Origin: Sphingomonas aerolata
Lineage (GTDB): Bacteria; Pseudomonadota; Alphaproteobacteria; Sphingomonadales; Sphingomonadaceae
DNA length: 64,000 bases
Reading direction: 5' to 3'
Assembly: GCF_003046295.1 (NCBI RefSeq)
Contig: NZ_PZZN01000001.1
Span: 1 to 64,000, forward strand
The first letter of the stretch is position 1; each line of letters opens with the position of its first letter. The notes under the pieces are model-generated. The model saw nothing but the letters and a program-made list of their open reading frames with translations, was not told the DNA's origin and ran no database searches. Below are positions 45,231 to 54,525 of the stretch, one piece after another. Both the position numbers and the translations under genes were made by a program.

Positions 45231-46285
45231 CGGAGCGGCTGGGTCCGCAGCGCGAGGACATCGGCGGGCAGGATCGGCCGTTCGGGGCGGCGGGCAATGT
45301 CCTGGACGGCGGCGTCGAGCGCGGTCGCCCGCGCCTTTGACGAGGCGTGGGTGCGGCTGCGGAACAGGCCGCCGTCGATCGTGCCCCCCTTCTCGCGCCA
45401 GAATTGTGGTGCCGAGCGCGGATCATAGCCGGCATTGGCGAGCAGATAGACGCTGAGCCGGTCCGCCTCGTCCTCGGTCTGGCGGATCAGTCGGCCGTTG
45501 CGGCCGAGTTCCGCCATCAGCCCGCGGCTGATCTTCGCCGCGTCGAGCCGGTCGCGGTGGCGCAGTATGTTGTGCGCCAGTTCGTGCGCGACGATGACCG
45601 CGATCTCCGCGTCGCTATAGCCTTCGAAATATTTCTCGCCGATCTGGACGACCGCGCCGTCCGCGCTCGCATCCAGACCGCTGCCGAGCAGGATCTCGAA
45701 TCGCGAGCGGCATCCCGCGACAGCCGGGATCGAGACCGTGACCGCGCGCCCGTCGCGCAGGACCGTCATCGCGATCGGTGCGCCGGGCGGCTGCGCTGCG
45801 ATCAGGGCCTCGGCGGCGTCGCGGTCGGCGGGAGTTTCCGCGGTGTTCGCGGCACCGATCCCGGGTTGCCGCTTGCCCGCGAGCAGCTGGATCGAATCCC
45901 CCGACCGGACGCCTGCGCGCGCGGCCGGCCCGTTGGCGACCACCGCCTCGACCGCCAGCCGCGTTTCGAACCCGAATACGCCGATCGCATTCGGCCTGGC
46001 CTCCGCACTATATTGGTTGAGCGCATGGATCGGCATGCCAATCTGCGGCTGCAGCCGGTCGCACAAAGCCGCATTGGCGGAGGTCAGCCGGTATCCGATC
46101 GTCGCAAGCCGCAGATCCGCGGCGCGCAGTGCTTCGAAGAATGCCCTGGGCGGGGCCTCCGCGGGTGCTGCAGCCGGAGCGGCGGTGGTGCCGGCGAGGG
46201 AGACGGAGACGGACGGCGGCGGAACCGCGGAGGCCGCACCTGCGCTTAGCAGGACTGCGGGCAGGAGACGCATGACGATCGACAT
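45227..46285 (-). CDS. exported M48-family metallopeptidase with PDZ domain
   Basis: Zinc endopeptidase of 352 residues. Start MSIVMRLLP at 46285 gives a signal peptide; ATG 46273 is an alternative. After a linker, a PDZ domain occupies about 105-185 (AVVANGPAARAGVRSGDSIQLLAG). The catalytic motif is HELAHN (H234, E235, H238), and the third ligand is probably E271 in TEDEADRLSVY. PDZ before the catalytic helix is the reverse of Oma1/LoiP-like simple M48 proteins and fits a periplasmic quality-control protease. Convergent with wecC, divergent from the phosphoesterase gene. Confidence 0.88.
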   Translation of the reverse strand: MSIVMRLLPAVLLSAGAASAVPPPSVSVSLAGTTAAPAAAPAEAPPRAFFEALRAADLRLATIGYRLTSANAALCDRLQPQIGMPIHALNQYSAEARPNAIGVFGFETRLAVEAVVANGPAARAGVRSGDSIQLLAGKRQPGIGAANTAETPADRDAAEALIAAQPPGAPIAMTVLRDGRAVTVSIPAVAGCRSRFEILLGSGLDASADGAVVQIGEKYFEGYSDAEIAVIVAHELAHNILRHRDRLDAAKISRGLMAELGRNGRLIRQTEDEADRLSVYLLANAGYDPRSAPQFWREKGGTIDGGLFRSRTHASSKARATALDAAVQDIARRPERPILPADVLALRTQPLR

Positions 46286-46407
46286 GCGGCCCTGATAGAC
46301 GGCTTTCAGCCGCACGCCATCCACCCTCGCGCAGGAGTCGACGAACCGCGCCGCGTTGCGACGGCGCGCCCGAGCCTCTATGTGCGGTGCCAACGGATAT
46401 AGACTTT

Positions 46408-47208
46408 ATGATTTCAAGATTCTTTCGGTCAAAGGCCCCGCGATCCGCGGGCCGGTCCTGCTCGATCCCCGAAGGCCGGCGCGTCTATGCGGTCGGCGAC
46501 ATCCATGGCTGTGCCGATCTGCTCGACGACCTGATCGCGCAGATCGACGCGGACGATGCGGCGCGCGGCGCGGCGGAGACGACGGTGATCTTCCTCGGCG
46601 ATATCGTCGACCGGGGTCCGGGCTCGGCCGCGGTGATCGATCGGCTGATCGGCTATGCCGCGACGCGCTCCGACGTGCGGTTCCTGCAGGGCAATCACGA
46701 GGAGATCTTCCTCGGCGCGCTCGACGGCGAGCCCAAGGCGCTGCGGCTGTTCTGCCGGATCGGCGGTCGCGAGACGGTGCTGAGCTACGGCATGGACGCG
46801 GCGGAATATGAGCGGCTCGATTACGAGGAGCTGGTTCAGCGTCTCGCGCAGCTCGTGCCCGAGGCACACCGCGCGTTCCTGGCCGGCTTCGAGGATCTGA
46901 TCACGATCGGCGACTATGCGTTCGTGCATGCGGGCGTCCGTCCGGGAACGCCGCTTGAGGACCAGCGCGGTTCGGATCTGCGCTGGATCCGCGACCCGTT
47001 TCTCGATCATCGCAGCCCGCTCGACAAGATGATCGTCCATGGCCACACGGTGATCGAAGAGGTCCAGACGATGGCGCATCGTATCGGCATAGATACGGGC
47101 GCCTATGCGACCGGTCGGCTGACCGCGCTGGGAATCGAGGGCGATCGCACATGGACGTTGCAGACGGCACCCCGCCCCGGTTCGTCGGAAAATTCTCTCG
47201 AATCCTGA
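46408..47208 (+). CDS. calcineurin-like metallophosphoesterase (serine/threonine phosphatase type)
   Basis: A 266-residue phosphoesterase with the complete metal-binding set: GDIHGCADLL, FLGDIVDRGPGS, FLQGNHEE and the histidines of FVHAGVRPG and IVHGHTV. The GDxHG/GDxVDRG/GNHE pattern groups with PrpA/ApaH-like protein phosphatases; the substrate (phosphoprotein, Ap4A or other) is unknown. ATG 46408 is preferred; GTG 46387 in the same frame is possible. Confidence 0.88.
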   Translation: MISRFFRSKAPRSAGRSCSIPEGRRVYAVGDIHGCADLLDDLIAQIDADDAARGAAETTVIFLGDIVDRGPGSAAVIDRLIGYAATRSDVRFLQGNHEEIFLGALDGEPKALRLFCRIGGRETVLSYGMDAAEYERLDYEELVQRLAQLVPEAHRAFLAGFEDLITIGDYAFVHAGVRPGTPLEDQRGSDLRWIRDPFLDHRSPLDKMIVHGHTVIEEVQTMAHRIGIDTGAYATGRLTALGIEGDRTWTLQTAPRPGSSENSLES

Positions 47209-47377
47209 AAACTATGCCTTCTCGTCTTACTACAATAGGGTATACCCCCAGGGCGATCAGGGCATGTTGCCCGCTCGCAACAGTATGGAACTCTTCCGTA
47301 CCGTTCCAGTTACCTCGGTTGCGCAAGGTCAGGTTTCGTGCCAAAGACCTACGCGACGAGCACAAAGGGAGTTCATC

Positions 47378-47623
47378 ATGCGTCTTGGGAAGTATCTCCT
47401 GACCGCAGCAGCAGCCACGATGGCAGTTGCTCCGGCCATGGCAGCACCGGTTAATTCGGCAGCAAGCCTTTCGGTTTCGAAGTCGGCTCGCGCCGGTTCG
47501 GTTACCGCAAAGAAGAACAAGGTTGCAGGCGGCGGCGTTATCGTTGCAGTCCTCGCAGCAGCAGCCGTTGTCGGCGGCATCGTTATCGTTGCCGATAACG
47601 ACGACGACAGCGACAGCAACTAA
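47378..47623 (+). CDS. small exported protein with glycine/alanine-valine helix and acidic tail
   Basis: An 81-residue protein of unknown function. Signal peptide MRLGKYLLTAAAATMAVAPAMAA, a short basic stretch (SVTAKKNKVAGGG), a second hydrophobic helix (VIVAVLAAAAVVGGIVIVAD) and a terminal DNDDDSDSN. Start has AAAGGGAG upstream. The acidic tail after the helix would face the periplasm or cytoplasm depending on topology. Upstream (about 47283) GGAAC followed 16 bases later by AGTT resembles an EcfG-type stress promoter, though weakly. A clear terminator follows, so it is a single-gene transcript. Confidence 0.8.
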   Translation: MRLGKYLLTAAAATMAVAPAMAAPVNSAASLSVSKSARAGSVTAKKNKVAGGGVIVAVLAAAAVVGGIVIVADNDDDSDSN

Positions 47624-47641
47624 GCCTAGGCTCAGTTCTGG

Positions 47642-47672
47642 AAAATAGCGGTCTTCGGGCCGCTATTTTTTT
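47642..47672 (+). terminator. rho-independent terminator of the small exported protein gene
   Basis: Stem AAAATAGCGG (47642-47651) with CCGCTATTTT (47660-47669), loop TCTTCGGG, and a run of seven T residues. Eighteen bases after the stop codon. Confidence 0.93.
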
Positions 47673-47975
47673 GCCTGCCGCAGATGGGCCCGGGGCGGGT
47701 ACGGCGAAACTCCAGCGCCCCTCCCCGCCTCGCACCGCTGCGCAAGCACCGCGTGCCACCGGGATCGACGATAGATTGCGACGATCCGCGGGACTGAGGC
47801 CTGCACACGAATTCCGGCAGTCGACCATGATCCGCCATCCCGCTGTAATGCCGGATGGTGTTTGACCCCTGACGCGGCGCGCCCACCCTTGGCCAAGGCA
47901 TGCGGGCGAGAGATCACCCGAGGCGTCACCGGGCGCGTCGGCCGAACCCTGCATGATCCAAGTTACGCCGACATA
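47673..47975. other. intergenic region with no gene seen
   Basis: About 300 bp between two terminators. Open frames on both strands are arginine/proline-rich with no ribosome site or recognisable product. I see nothing functional here. Confidence 0.5.
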
Positions 47976-48010
47976 GAAAGGCCGCCCGCGACGATCAGTC
48001 GCGGACGGCC
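47976..48010 (-). terminator. rho-independent terminator of the FKBP gene
   Basis: On the minus strand GGCCGTCCGCGAC pairs with GTCGCGGGCGGCC (one mismatch), loop TGAT, followed by TTTC. It begins about 55 bp after the FKBP stop. Confidence 0.75.
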
Positions 48011-48065
48011 CTGTATCATGATGCCGAGTTCGGCGAGTCGGGCGGCGCACCGCCCGACGAGGCGA

Positions 48066-48641
48066 TCAGCGCGGCTGCGGTACCGCGCCGCCGGCGCCGG
48101 CGCCCGGCGCACCCTGCTGCATCTGCATCTGCTGCTGCGCCTGCATCTGCTGGACGACGCTCTGCGGCAGGAAGTCGAGCAGTTCGACGTCAAACACGAG
48201 CGTCGAGTTGGCCGGGATCGGCCCGCTCGCCTTGTCGCCATAGCCGAGCGAGGGCTTCAGCCAGAAGCGGTACTTGCCGCCCTTTGGCATCAGCTTGAGC
48301 GCTTCGGAGAAGCCGGGAACGACGCCCGTGACGGGCAGCGGCGTCGGCTGCTGCGACTTGTCGAAGGTGGTGCCGTTGAGGAGCTTGCCCTCATAGTTCA
48401 CCAGCGCGACATCGGCATCGGTCGGCTTGGCGGCACCGGGCTTGCCCGGCGTCAGAATCTTGTACTGGAGGCCCGACGCGGTCGTGACGACGCCCTTGGC
48501 GCGCCCGTTGCGGGTCAGCGGATCGTCACCCTGGCGCGCGAGCGCGACGGCGCCGATCAGCGCGAGCGCGATGCCCAGCCACAGATAGATGAGATAGCTG
48601 CGCTTGGTCGGCTGCAGCGGAACGGCGGTGACGGTCGACAT
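48066..48641 (-). CDS. membrane-anchored FKBP-type peptidyl-prolyl isomerase
   Basis: Peptidyl-prolyl cis-trans isomerase of 191 residues, anchored by an N-terminal helix (YLIYLWLGIALALIGAVAL, about 16-34) with the catalytic domain facing the periplasm. The FKBP fold runs from about 50 to 160: GLQYKILTPG, VNYEGKLLNGTTFDKS, VVPGFSEALKLMPKGGKYRF and STLVFDVELLDF. The tail is rich in Gln, Met and Gly/Ala (QQMQAQQQMQMQQG), probably disordered. Located just downstream of rpsU on the same strand, separated from it by rpsU's own terminator. Confidence 0.92.
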   Translation of the reverse strand: MSTVTAVPLQPTKRSYLIYLWLGIALALIGAVALARQGDDPLTRNGRAKGVVTTASGLQYKILTPGKPGAAKPTDADVALVNYEGKLLNGTTFDKSQQPTPLPVTGVVPGFSEALKLMPKGGKYRFWLKPSLGYGDKASGPIPANSTLVFDVELLDFLPQSVVQQMQAQQQMQMQQGAPGAGAGGAVPQPR

Positions 48642-48724
48642 CGGACAAACCCCGGGTCATCTGGTCACGCCGGAGCGCCGCGCGTGCCGTAGAATTCGTA
48701 ATCGGAGCCGCGGTGACGCGGCCC

Positions 48725-48757
48725 CCAAAACCCTGGCTGCGCGTGCAGCCGAGGGTT
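48725..48757 (-). terminator. rho-independent terminator of rpsU
   Basis: On the minus strand AACCCTCGGCTGC pairs with GCAGCCAGGGTT, followed by TTGGGGG. It starts 18 bp after the rpsU stop. The T-run is short. Confidence 0.6.
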
Positions 48758-48774
48758 CCTACTGCAGGCGAAGC

Positions 48775-48981
48775 TTAGCGTGCGCCGTCGCGCTCGGCGC
48801 GCTTGCGCTCGAGCTTGCGCGAACGACGGATCGCAGCCGCACGCTCGCGAGCGCGCTTTTCCGACGGCTTCTCGTAGTGGCGGCGCAACTTCATCTCGCG
48901 ATACACGCCTTCACGCTGCAGCTTCTTCTTGAGCGCGCGAAGGGCCTGGTCGACGTTGTTGTCGCGGACGATGATTTGCAT
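48775..48981 (-). CDS. rpsU: 30S ribosomal protein S21
   Basis: Basic 68-residue protein starting [20 protein letters not shown] with [21 protein letters not shown] core and a highly charged arginine tail, matching S21. Needed for initiation of translation on natural mRNAs. Confidence 0.97.
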   Translation of the reverse strand: MQIIVRDNNVDQALRALKKKLQREGVYREMKLRRHYEKPSEKRARERAAAIRRSRKLERKRAERDGAR

Positions 48982-49167
48982 AAACCCGTTAAGCTCCGGT
49001 CGAATAGATACGAATGGATAGTGCCGTCGCGAACAAGTCCGCGCCGCATGAACGGGAGCCCCTAACAGCGTGTGCCGGCTGTTTCAAGCCAAACCCGCCC
49101 TATCCTTGTCGGGATTGACGTCGGGCACCGGTTTACGCGCCGGCTAAGCGAGCGCTAAGAGCCGCGC

Positions 49168-50634
49168 ATGACCACGCACGCCCTGACCCTGTATAACAGC
49201 CTGACGCGCCGGCTCGAGCCGTTTGCGCCGATCGATCCCGCCAATGTCGGGCTCTATTCCTGCGGACCGACCGTCTACAATTATGCGCATATCGGCAATT
49301 TGCGCGCCTATGTCTTCACCGACACGCTGTCGCGGACGCTGACGTGGAAGGGCTTTGGCCTCACGCACATCGTCAACATCACCGATGTCGGCCACCTGAC
49401 CTCGGATGCCGATGCGGGCGACGACAAGATGGAGGCCGCCGCGCGCGCCAGCGGGCAGGATATCTGGGCGATCGCAAGACATTACACCGAAGCCTTCAAA
49501 CGCAACCTGATCGACCTCCACATCCGCACGCCGACGCGCTTCCCGCTCGCGACCGACCATATCGCGGAGATGATCGCCTTTGCCGAGGCTATCGCGCCGG
49601 AGCATTGCTACCTGCTCGAGGACGGGCTGTATTTCGATACCAGCACGGTCCCGGATTATGGCCGGCTCGCCCGGTCGAACGACGATGCCGGCGAGAGCCG
49701 GATCGATCCGGTCGCGGGCAAGCGCCACCCGCAGGATTTTGCGATCTGGCGGACGTCGGCGCCCGGCGAGATGCGCCAGATGGAATGGGACTCGCCCTGG
49801 GGACGCGGTGCGCCCGGCTGGCATCTCGAATGCTCGGTGATGAGCCAGAAATATCTGGGGCCGCAGTTCGACATCCACACCGGCGGCATCGACCACCGCG
49901 AGATCCACCACCCGAACGAGATCGCCCAGAACCAGGCACGCTGCGGCTGTGCGGACACCGGCGCGAACCTCTGGATGCACAACAACTTTCTCGTCGAACG
50001 CTCGGGAAAGATGTCGAAATCCGGCGGCGAGTTCACGACGCTCCAGACGCTTATCGATCGTGGCTTCCACCCGCTCGCCTATCGGCTGATGTGCCTGCAG
50101 GCACAGTATCGCAGCGAGCTCGAATTCTCCTGGGACAATCTGGCGGCCGCGACGACGCGACTGAAGCGGCTGGCACTCACCGTGCAGGCGTTGCGCGACC
50201 GTGCGGCCCCAGGCAATTCGGCAAGCGATCCCGCCAAACCCGCGACCGACGCCGTCCGCGCGCTGCTCGCTGGCTACCGCGACCGACTCGACATCGCGGT
50301 CTGCGACGACCTCGCAACGCCGCGCGCCTTGCCGGTCCTCGACGAACTGCTCGCAGACAAGCGACTGTCGCCCGCGGACCGACTCGCCGCGCTGGCCGAT
50401 TTCGATGCGGTGCTGGGACTCGATCTTGCGGCCCTGCGCCGGGAAGATCTGCGCGTTCGTCCGGCTTCGGCTACGCTTGATGCTGCAGCCGTCGACGAAC
50501 GCCTTGCCGAGCGCCGCGCCGCGCGGGCCGCGAAGGACTTCCCGCGGTCGGACGCGATCCGCGACGACCTCGCCAGCGCCGGGGTCGAGGTGATGGACGG
50601 CGATCCGCTCGGCTGGGACTGGCGGATCGGCTGA
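49168..50634 (+). CDS. cysS: cysteinyl-tRNA synthetase
   Basis: Class I synthetase of 488 residues. Signatures: YSCGPTVYNYAHIGNLRAYV (zinc cysteine and HIGN), GWHLECSVMSQKYLG with the second zinc cysteine, the histidines of GGIDHREIHHPNE, and SGKMSKSGGEF. The anticodon-binding and C-terminal helical parts are complete. No sign of truncation. Confidence 0.97.
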   Translation: MTTHALTLYNSLTRRLEPFAPIDPANVGLYSCGPTVYNYAHIGNLRAYVFTDTLSRTLTWKGFGLTHIVNITDVGHLTSDADAGDDKMEAAARASGQDIWAIARHYTEAFKRNLIDLHIRTPTRFPLATDHIAEMIAFAEAIAPEHCYLLEDGLYFDTSTVPDYGRLARSNDDAGESRIDPVAGKRHPQDFAIWRTSAPGEMRQMEWDSPWGRGAPGWHLECSVMSQKYLGPQFDIHTGGIDHREIHHPNEIAQNQARCGCADTGANLWMHNNFLVERSGKMSKSGGEFTTLQTLIDRGFHPLAYRLMCLQAQYRSELEFSWDNLAAATTRLKRLALTVQALRDRAAPGNSASDPAKPATDAVRALLAGYRDRLDIAVCDDLATPRALPVLDELLADKRLSPADRLAALADFDAVLGLDLAALRREDLRVRPASATLDAAAVDERLAERRAARAAKDFPRSDAIRDDLASAGVEVMDGDPLGWDWRIG

Positions 50635-50696
50635 CACGCGGCGAAAAACGACTCTGCGCTTTGGCGTCGCACCCGAAGCGCGGTACAGAGGCGGGG

Positions 50697-51635
50697 ATGA
50701 AAGCCGTCCTTCCCGCCGCCGCCCGCCCGCTGCTCGAACCGCATCTGCCGTCCGATCTCGACGTCGAATGGTTTGCAACGCCAAGCGAGGCGAATGCGGC
50801 GATCGCCGATGCGGACATCGCCTGGGTCGACATGCAGCCGACTCACCTGGTGGCGGACGCGATTCGCGCCGCCGGGCCGCAGCTGAAATGGGTGTCGACC
50901 ATCTATGCGGGACTCGACGCCTTCCCGCTCGCCTTGCTCCGCGACCGGGGCGTGACCCTGACCAACGGCGCGGGCATCAACGCGGTCGCGGTCGCGGAAT
51001 ATGCGGTGATGGGGATACTCGTCGCCGCCAAGCGCCTCGACACAGTCCTCCGCGCGCAGGCCGAACATGTCTGGCTGAAGGACGCGCCGGGCAAGATCGA
51101 GCTTGCCGACACGCGTGCGCTGGTCATCGGCTATGGCACGATCGGCGCGATGATCGGCGATCGGCTCGCGGCCTTTGGCGTCGACGTGACCGGCGTGACC
51201 CGGACCGGGCGCGGCGCGACGCTCACGCCCGATGCCTGGCGCGCCCGTCTCGGGGAGTTCGACTGGGTGGTGCTTGCCGCGCCCTCGACCGATGCGACCA
51301 AGACGCTGATCGGCAGCGGCGAGCTTGCCGCGATGAAGGACAGCGCATGGCTGATCAACATCGCGCGCGGCGACATGATCGATGACGAGGCGTTGCTCGC
51401 CGCCTTGCGTTCGGGGCAGATTGGCGGCGCGTTCCTCGATCCGACGCACCCCGAACCGCTGCCCGCCGATCACCCCTTATGGTCCGCGCCGAACACGATC
51501 CTGACGATGCATCTGTCGGGTCGCAGCCAGACCAGGATGTTCCAACGCGGCGCGGCGATGTTCCTCGACAATCTGCAGGCGTTCCGCGCGGGGTCCGCGA
51601 TGCGGAACGTCGCCGATCTTGCAGCGGGCTATTGA
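50697..51635 (+). CDS. D-2-hydroxyacid dehydrogenase (NAD-binding)
   Basis: Predicted NAD(P)-dependent D-isomer 2-hydroxyacid dehydrogenase of 312 residues, the family of glyoxylate/hydroxypyruvate and lactate reductases. The nucleotide motif is ALVIGYGTIGAMIGDRLAAFG (about 140-160). Catalytic Arg lies in NIARGDMIDD, the glutamate in DPTHPEPLPADHPLW, and the acid-base histidine probably in MHLSGRSQTRMF, where the context differs slightly from the common H-x-x-G/S-G. ATG 50697 follows GAGGCGGGG. Substrate unknown. Confidence 0.88.
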   Translation: MKAVLPAAARPLLEPHLPSDLDVEWFATPSEANAAIADADIAWVDMQPTHLVADAIRAAGPQLKWVSTIYAGLDAFPLALLRDRGVTLTNGAGINAVAVAEYAVMGILVAAKRLDTVLRAQAEHVWLKDAPGKIELADTRALVIGYGTIGAMIGDRLAAFGVDVTGVTRTGRGATLTPDAWRARLGEFDWVVLAAPSTDATKTLIGSGELAAMKDSAWLINIARGDMIDDEALLAALRSGQIGGAFLDPTHPEPLPADHPLWSAPNTILTMHLSGRSQTRMFQRGAAMFLDNLQAFRAGSAMRNVADLAAGY

Positions 51636-51672
51636 ACGATAGCGTCGGTGGCAGGCACCGGCGGTCGCACGA

Positions 51673-51840
51673 TCAGCTGCGCGCGGTGCCGTTGTTCGGG
51701 CTGTTATAGTCCTTGATCCCGCGACGGCGGCGCTTGTCGCGACGGCGGCGCTTCATCGTCATGATCAGGACGGGCACGCCGATCGCGACACCGACGCCAA
51801 CGATCGAAAATGCAATGATAATTCGCAAGGGAAGATCCAT
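51673..51840 (-). CDS. small single-pass membrane protein
   Basis: A 55-residue product with one N-terminal helix (LRIIIAFSIVGVGVAIGVPVL, one residue over shown is hydrophobic too) followed by a cluster of basic residues (KRRRRDKRRRRG) and the tail DYNSPNNGTARS. Start ATG 51840 has AGGG about six bases upstream. The hydrophobic-then-basic plan fits a real inner-membrane microprotein; function unknown. It lies between the dehydrogenase and the DAHP synthase gene, on the opposite strand. Confidence 0.55.
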   Translation of the reverse strand: MDLPLRIIIAFSIVGVGVAIGVPVLIMTMKRRRRDKRRRRGIKDYNSPNNGTARS

Positions 51841-52034
51841 CGTCGCCCTGTGCCAAACCTGCCCGACATTGAGAAGCGCTTTCTCTACAATCTCGGGCAA
51901 CCCCTGACCGTCCGGATTGCTGCGATCAGTCACATTCCATCCGGTGCTCACCCGCCTGCAAGCTTTACTTGATTGCGCCAAAAGCCGATTCGGCGCATGG
52001 CCGCGCCTCGAATTCACCAATCGGACGAACAATT

Positions 52035-53408
52035 ATGGCCGCGAACTGGGCCCCCGACAGCTGGACCACGCACGAAGCCCGCCAGCTCCCCTCGTATCCC
52101 GACGCCGGCGCGCTCGACGCCGCGACCGCACAGCTTGCGACGTTTCCGCCGCTCGTCTTCGCGGGCGAGGCGCGCAACCTGACCGCGAGCCTCGCCGAGG
52201 TTGCGGCAGGCAAGGCGTTCCTGCTCCAGGGCGGCGACTGCGCCGAGAGCTTTGCCGAGCACAGCGCGAACAACATCCGCGATACCTTCCGCGTCATCCT
52301 GCAGATGGCGGTCGTGCTGACCTTCGCCTCGAAGCTGCCGGTCGTGAAGCTTGGCCGGATGGCGGGCCAGTTCGCCAAGCCGCGCTCGGCCAATACCGAG
52401 ACGATCGGCGGCGTCGAGCTGCCGAGCTATCGCGGCGACAACGTCAACGACATCGCCTTTACGGCCGAGTCGCGGGCCCCCGATCCGCAGCGGATGATCC
52501 GCGCCTATTCGCAGTCGGCGGCGACGCTCAACCTGCTCCGCGCCTTCGCGCAGGGCGGGTATGCCAACCTGCATCAGGTGCATCGCTGGACGCACGACTT
52601 CATGGGCCGCAGCCCCTGGTCGAAGAAATATGCCGAGACGGCGGACCGGATCGGCGAGGCGCTCGAGTTCATGGCGGCCTGCGGGATCGATCCCGAAACC
52701 GTGCCGCAGCTCGCCCAGACCAATTTCTACACCAGCCACGAGGCTTTGCTGCTGCAATATGAGCAGGCACTCACGCGGCAGGATTCGCTGACCGGCGACT
52801 GGTACGACACGAGCGCGCATTTCCTGTGGATCGGCGACCGGACGCGATTCGAGGGGTCGAGCCATGTCGAATATCTGCGCGGCATCGGCAATCCGATCGG
52901 CATCAAATGCGGTCCGAGCCTCGAGCCGGACGCTTTGCTGCGGATGCTCGACACGCTCAACCCCGCGCGCATCCCCGGCCGGATGACGCTGATCACGCGC
53001 TATGGCTATGATTCGATCGAGGCCGCGCTGCCCAAGCTCGTCCGTGCGGTGACCCGCGCGGGGCACCCCGTCGTCTGGTCGTGCGACCCGATGCACGGGA
53101 ACGTCGTGAAGGCGGCCAATGGCTACAAGACACGGCCGTTCGAGCGTATCCTCGCCGAGGTCCGCGGCTTCTTCGCAGTGCACCGCGCCGAGGGCACGCA
53201 TGCTGGCGGCATCCATATCGAGATGACCGGTCAGAACGTCACCGAATGCACCGGCGGCGCGGTCGACGTCACCGAGCAGAGCCTGGCGGACCGGTATCAC
53301 ACGCATTGCGATCCGCGCCTGAACGCCAGCCAAAGCCTTGAGATGGCGTTTCTTCTGGCCGAAATGCTCAACGCCGAAATGGCCGAGCGCAAGAAGGTCG
53401 CTGCCTGA
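52035..53408 (+). CDS. class II 3-deoxy-7-phosphoheptulonate synthase
   Basis: First committed step of the shikimate pathway: condenses phosphoenolpyruvate and erythrose 4-phosphate. The 457-residue protein belongs to the plant/actinobacterial (type II) class, with [34 protein letters not shown], the metal/substrate segments [19 protein letters not shown] and [17 protein letters not shown], and the closing [20 protein letters not shown]. It has no extra regulatory domain. ATG 52035 chosen over an in-frame upstream ATG, giving the usual N-terminus. Confidence 0.96.
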   Translation: MAANWAPDSWTTHEARQLPSYPDAGALDAATAQLATFPPLVFAGEARNLTASLAEVAAGKAFLLQGGDCAESFAEHSANNIRDTFRVILQMAVVLTFASKLPVVKLGRMAGQFAKPRSANTETIGGVELPSYRGDNVNDIAFTAESRAPDPQRMIRAYSQSAATLNLLRAFAQGGYANLHQVHRWTHDFMGRSPWSKKYAETADRIGEALEFMAACGIDPETVPQLAQTNFYTSHEALLLQYEQALTRQDSLTGDWYDTSAHFLWIGDRTRFEGSSHVEYLRGIGNPIGIKCGPSLEPDALLRMLDTLNPARIPGRMTLITRYGYDSIEAALPKLVRAVTRAGHPVVWSCDPMHGNVVKAANGYKTRPFERILAEVRGFFAVHRAEGTHAGGIHIEMTGQNVTECTGGAVDVTEQSLADRYHTHCDPRLNASQSLEMAFLLAEMLNAEMAERKKVAA

Positions 53409-53521
53409 CGACGACGACCGTCGAGGCGATCCGGCGGCAAAACGTGCCCCTCGCGCGATTTTGCCGCCGCACCGCCTTGACGCCCGCGCCCCGCTTCCGT
53501 AGGAGCGCGGCTCGACTACAC

Positions 53522-53596
53522 GGCCCCTTCGTCTAGCGGTTAGGACGACGCCCTCTCACGGCGTAAGCACGAGTTCGATTCTCGTAGGGGTCACCA
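53522..53596 (+). tRNA. tRNA-Glu (anticodon CTC)
   Basis: Starts GGCCCCTTCGTCTAGCGGTT, the usual Glu tRNA 5' half. Anticodon stem-loop CGCCCTCTCACGGCG gives anticodon CTC. The T arm GAGTTCGATTCTC is intact. Acceptor GGCCCCT pairs with AGGGGTC with one G-T pair, and CCA is encoded. Confidence 0.95.
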
Positions 53597-53759
53597 AGTC
53601 TACCCATTTTGGCATCGCTGAGACGTAGATCACTGCGGCATTCGTGTGCGCGGCAACCGTGTCGCTACGTGTTTCCCGACGGTGCAGCGACGGGCGAGCG
53701 GGCGCTACCCGGGGCCGTCCTCATTTTCGAGGGCGTGCACCCCGTGGAAGGATGCCAGC

Positions 53760-54335
53760 ATGGCCGATGCCGCCCGCAATACCGATTCGCCAGATACCCT
53801 CCCCGCGCCGGCCACCGACTGGAGCGCGGATCTGACGACCCGGACCGGCTACGCGTTTCACGTCCGCCCGATCACGCCGGATGACGAGGCGGCGCTGGCT
53901 GACTTCTTCACGCATGTCGGCAAGGAGGATCTGCGCTTCCGCTTCCTCAGTGCGATCGACCATGTCGGGCACGAACAGCTGCTCGCGCTGCTGCGCGTCG
54001 ATCACGAGCATAGCGAGCATTTCCTCGCCTGCGAGATCGGCAGCGGCAAAATCCTTGCGACCGCGATGCTGGTCGGCGATGACGATGGTCTGCGCGCGGA
54101 GGTCGCGGTCGCGATCCGCAGCGATTTCAAGCGACGCGGGATCAGCTGGGTCCTGCTCGATCACGTCGCGATGTTCGCGCGCGCCAAGGGCCTCCGCACG
54201 CTCGAATCGATCGAGAGCCGCGACAATCACCAGGCGATCGACATGGAGCGCGAGCGCGGCTGGACGGCCGCCCCCTGCCCTGGCGATCCCTCCGCGATGA
54301 TCCTGCGACTGACGCTGGCATCGCCGCCCGCCTGA
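53760..54335 (+). CDS. GNAT family N-acetyltransferase
   Basis: A 191-residue acetyl-CoA-dependent acyltransferase-like protein. The GNAT fold runs from about residue 30: YAFHVRPITPDDEAALADFF at the N-terminus and the acetyl-CoA loop in VAVAIRSDFKRRGISWVLLD (motif A, R-R-G-I-S instead of Q/R-x-x-G-x-G/A). The order resembles the C-terminal acetyltransferase domain of the Pat/acetyl-CoA synthetase-like proteins in which a THVGKEDLRFRF-type segment occurs, so protein lysine acetylation is a possible role. ATG 53760 has GGAAGGA upstream. It precedes fixL on the same strand with a 190-bp gap. Confidence 0.85.
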   Translation: MADAARNTDSPDTLPAPATDWSADLTTRTGYAFHVRPITPDDEAALADFFTHVGKEDLRFRFLSAIDHVGHEQLLALLRVDHEHSEHFLACEIGSGKILATAMLVGDDDGLRAEVAVAIRSDFKRRGISWVLLDHVAMFARAKGLRTLESIESRDNHQAIDMERERGWTAAPCPGDPSAMILRLTLASPPA

Positions 54336-54525
54336 CTCGTTCTGGTTCAAGCGGCATGCGAGCGGCCGGCGGTGGCCGGTGCGGCGGTTCTGGTCTATCA
54401 TGCAGGCCGGCCCCGTACCGGCGACCAGGATCTTGGCCGCCGGCGTATCGGACCCGACCGCCGGACAAGGCCCAGAGCCCGATGAACCGCACGCGCCCAG
54501 CCCGACCAGCCGCCGCCCCGCCCGC

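Noticed and set aside
47283..47310. EcfG-type promoter before the small exported protein
   Set aside because: GGAAC is present but the -10 half (AGTT) matches only partly at 16-base spacing, so I mention it only as weak.
49144..50784. A 546-codon frame opposite cysS
   Set aside because: Antisense shadow of cysS; the composition is skewed to Arg/Asp and it has no family features.
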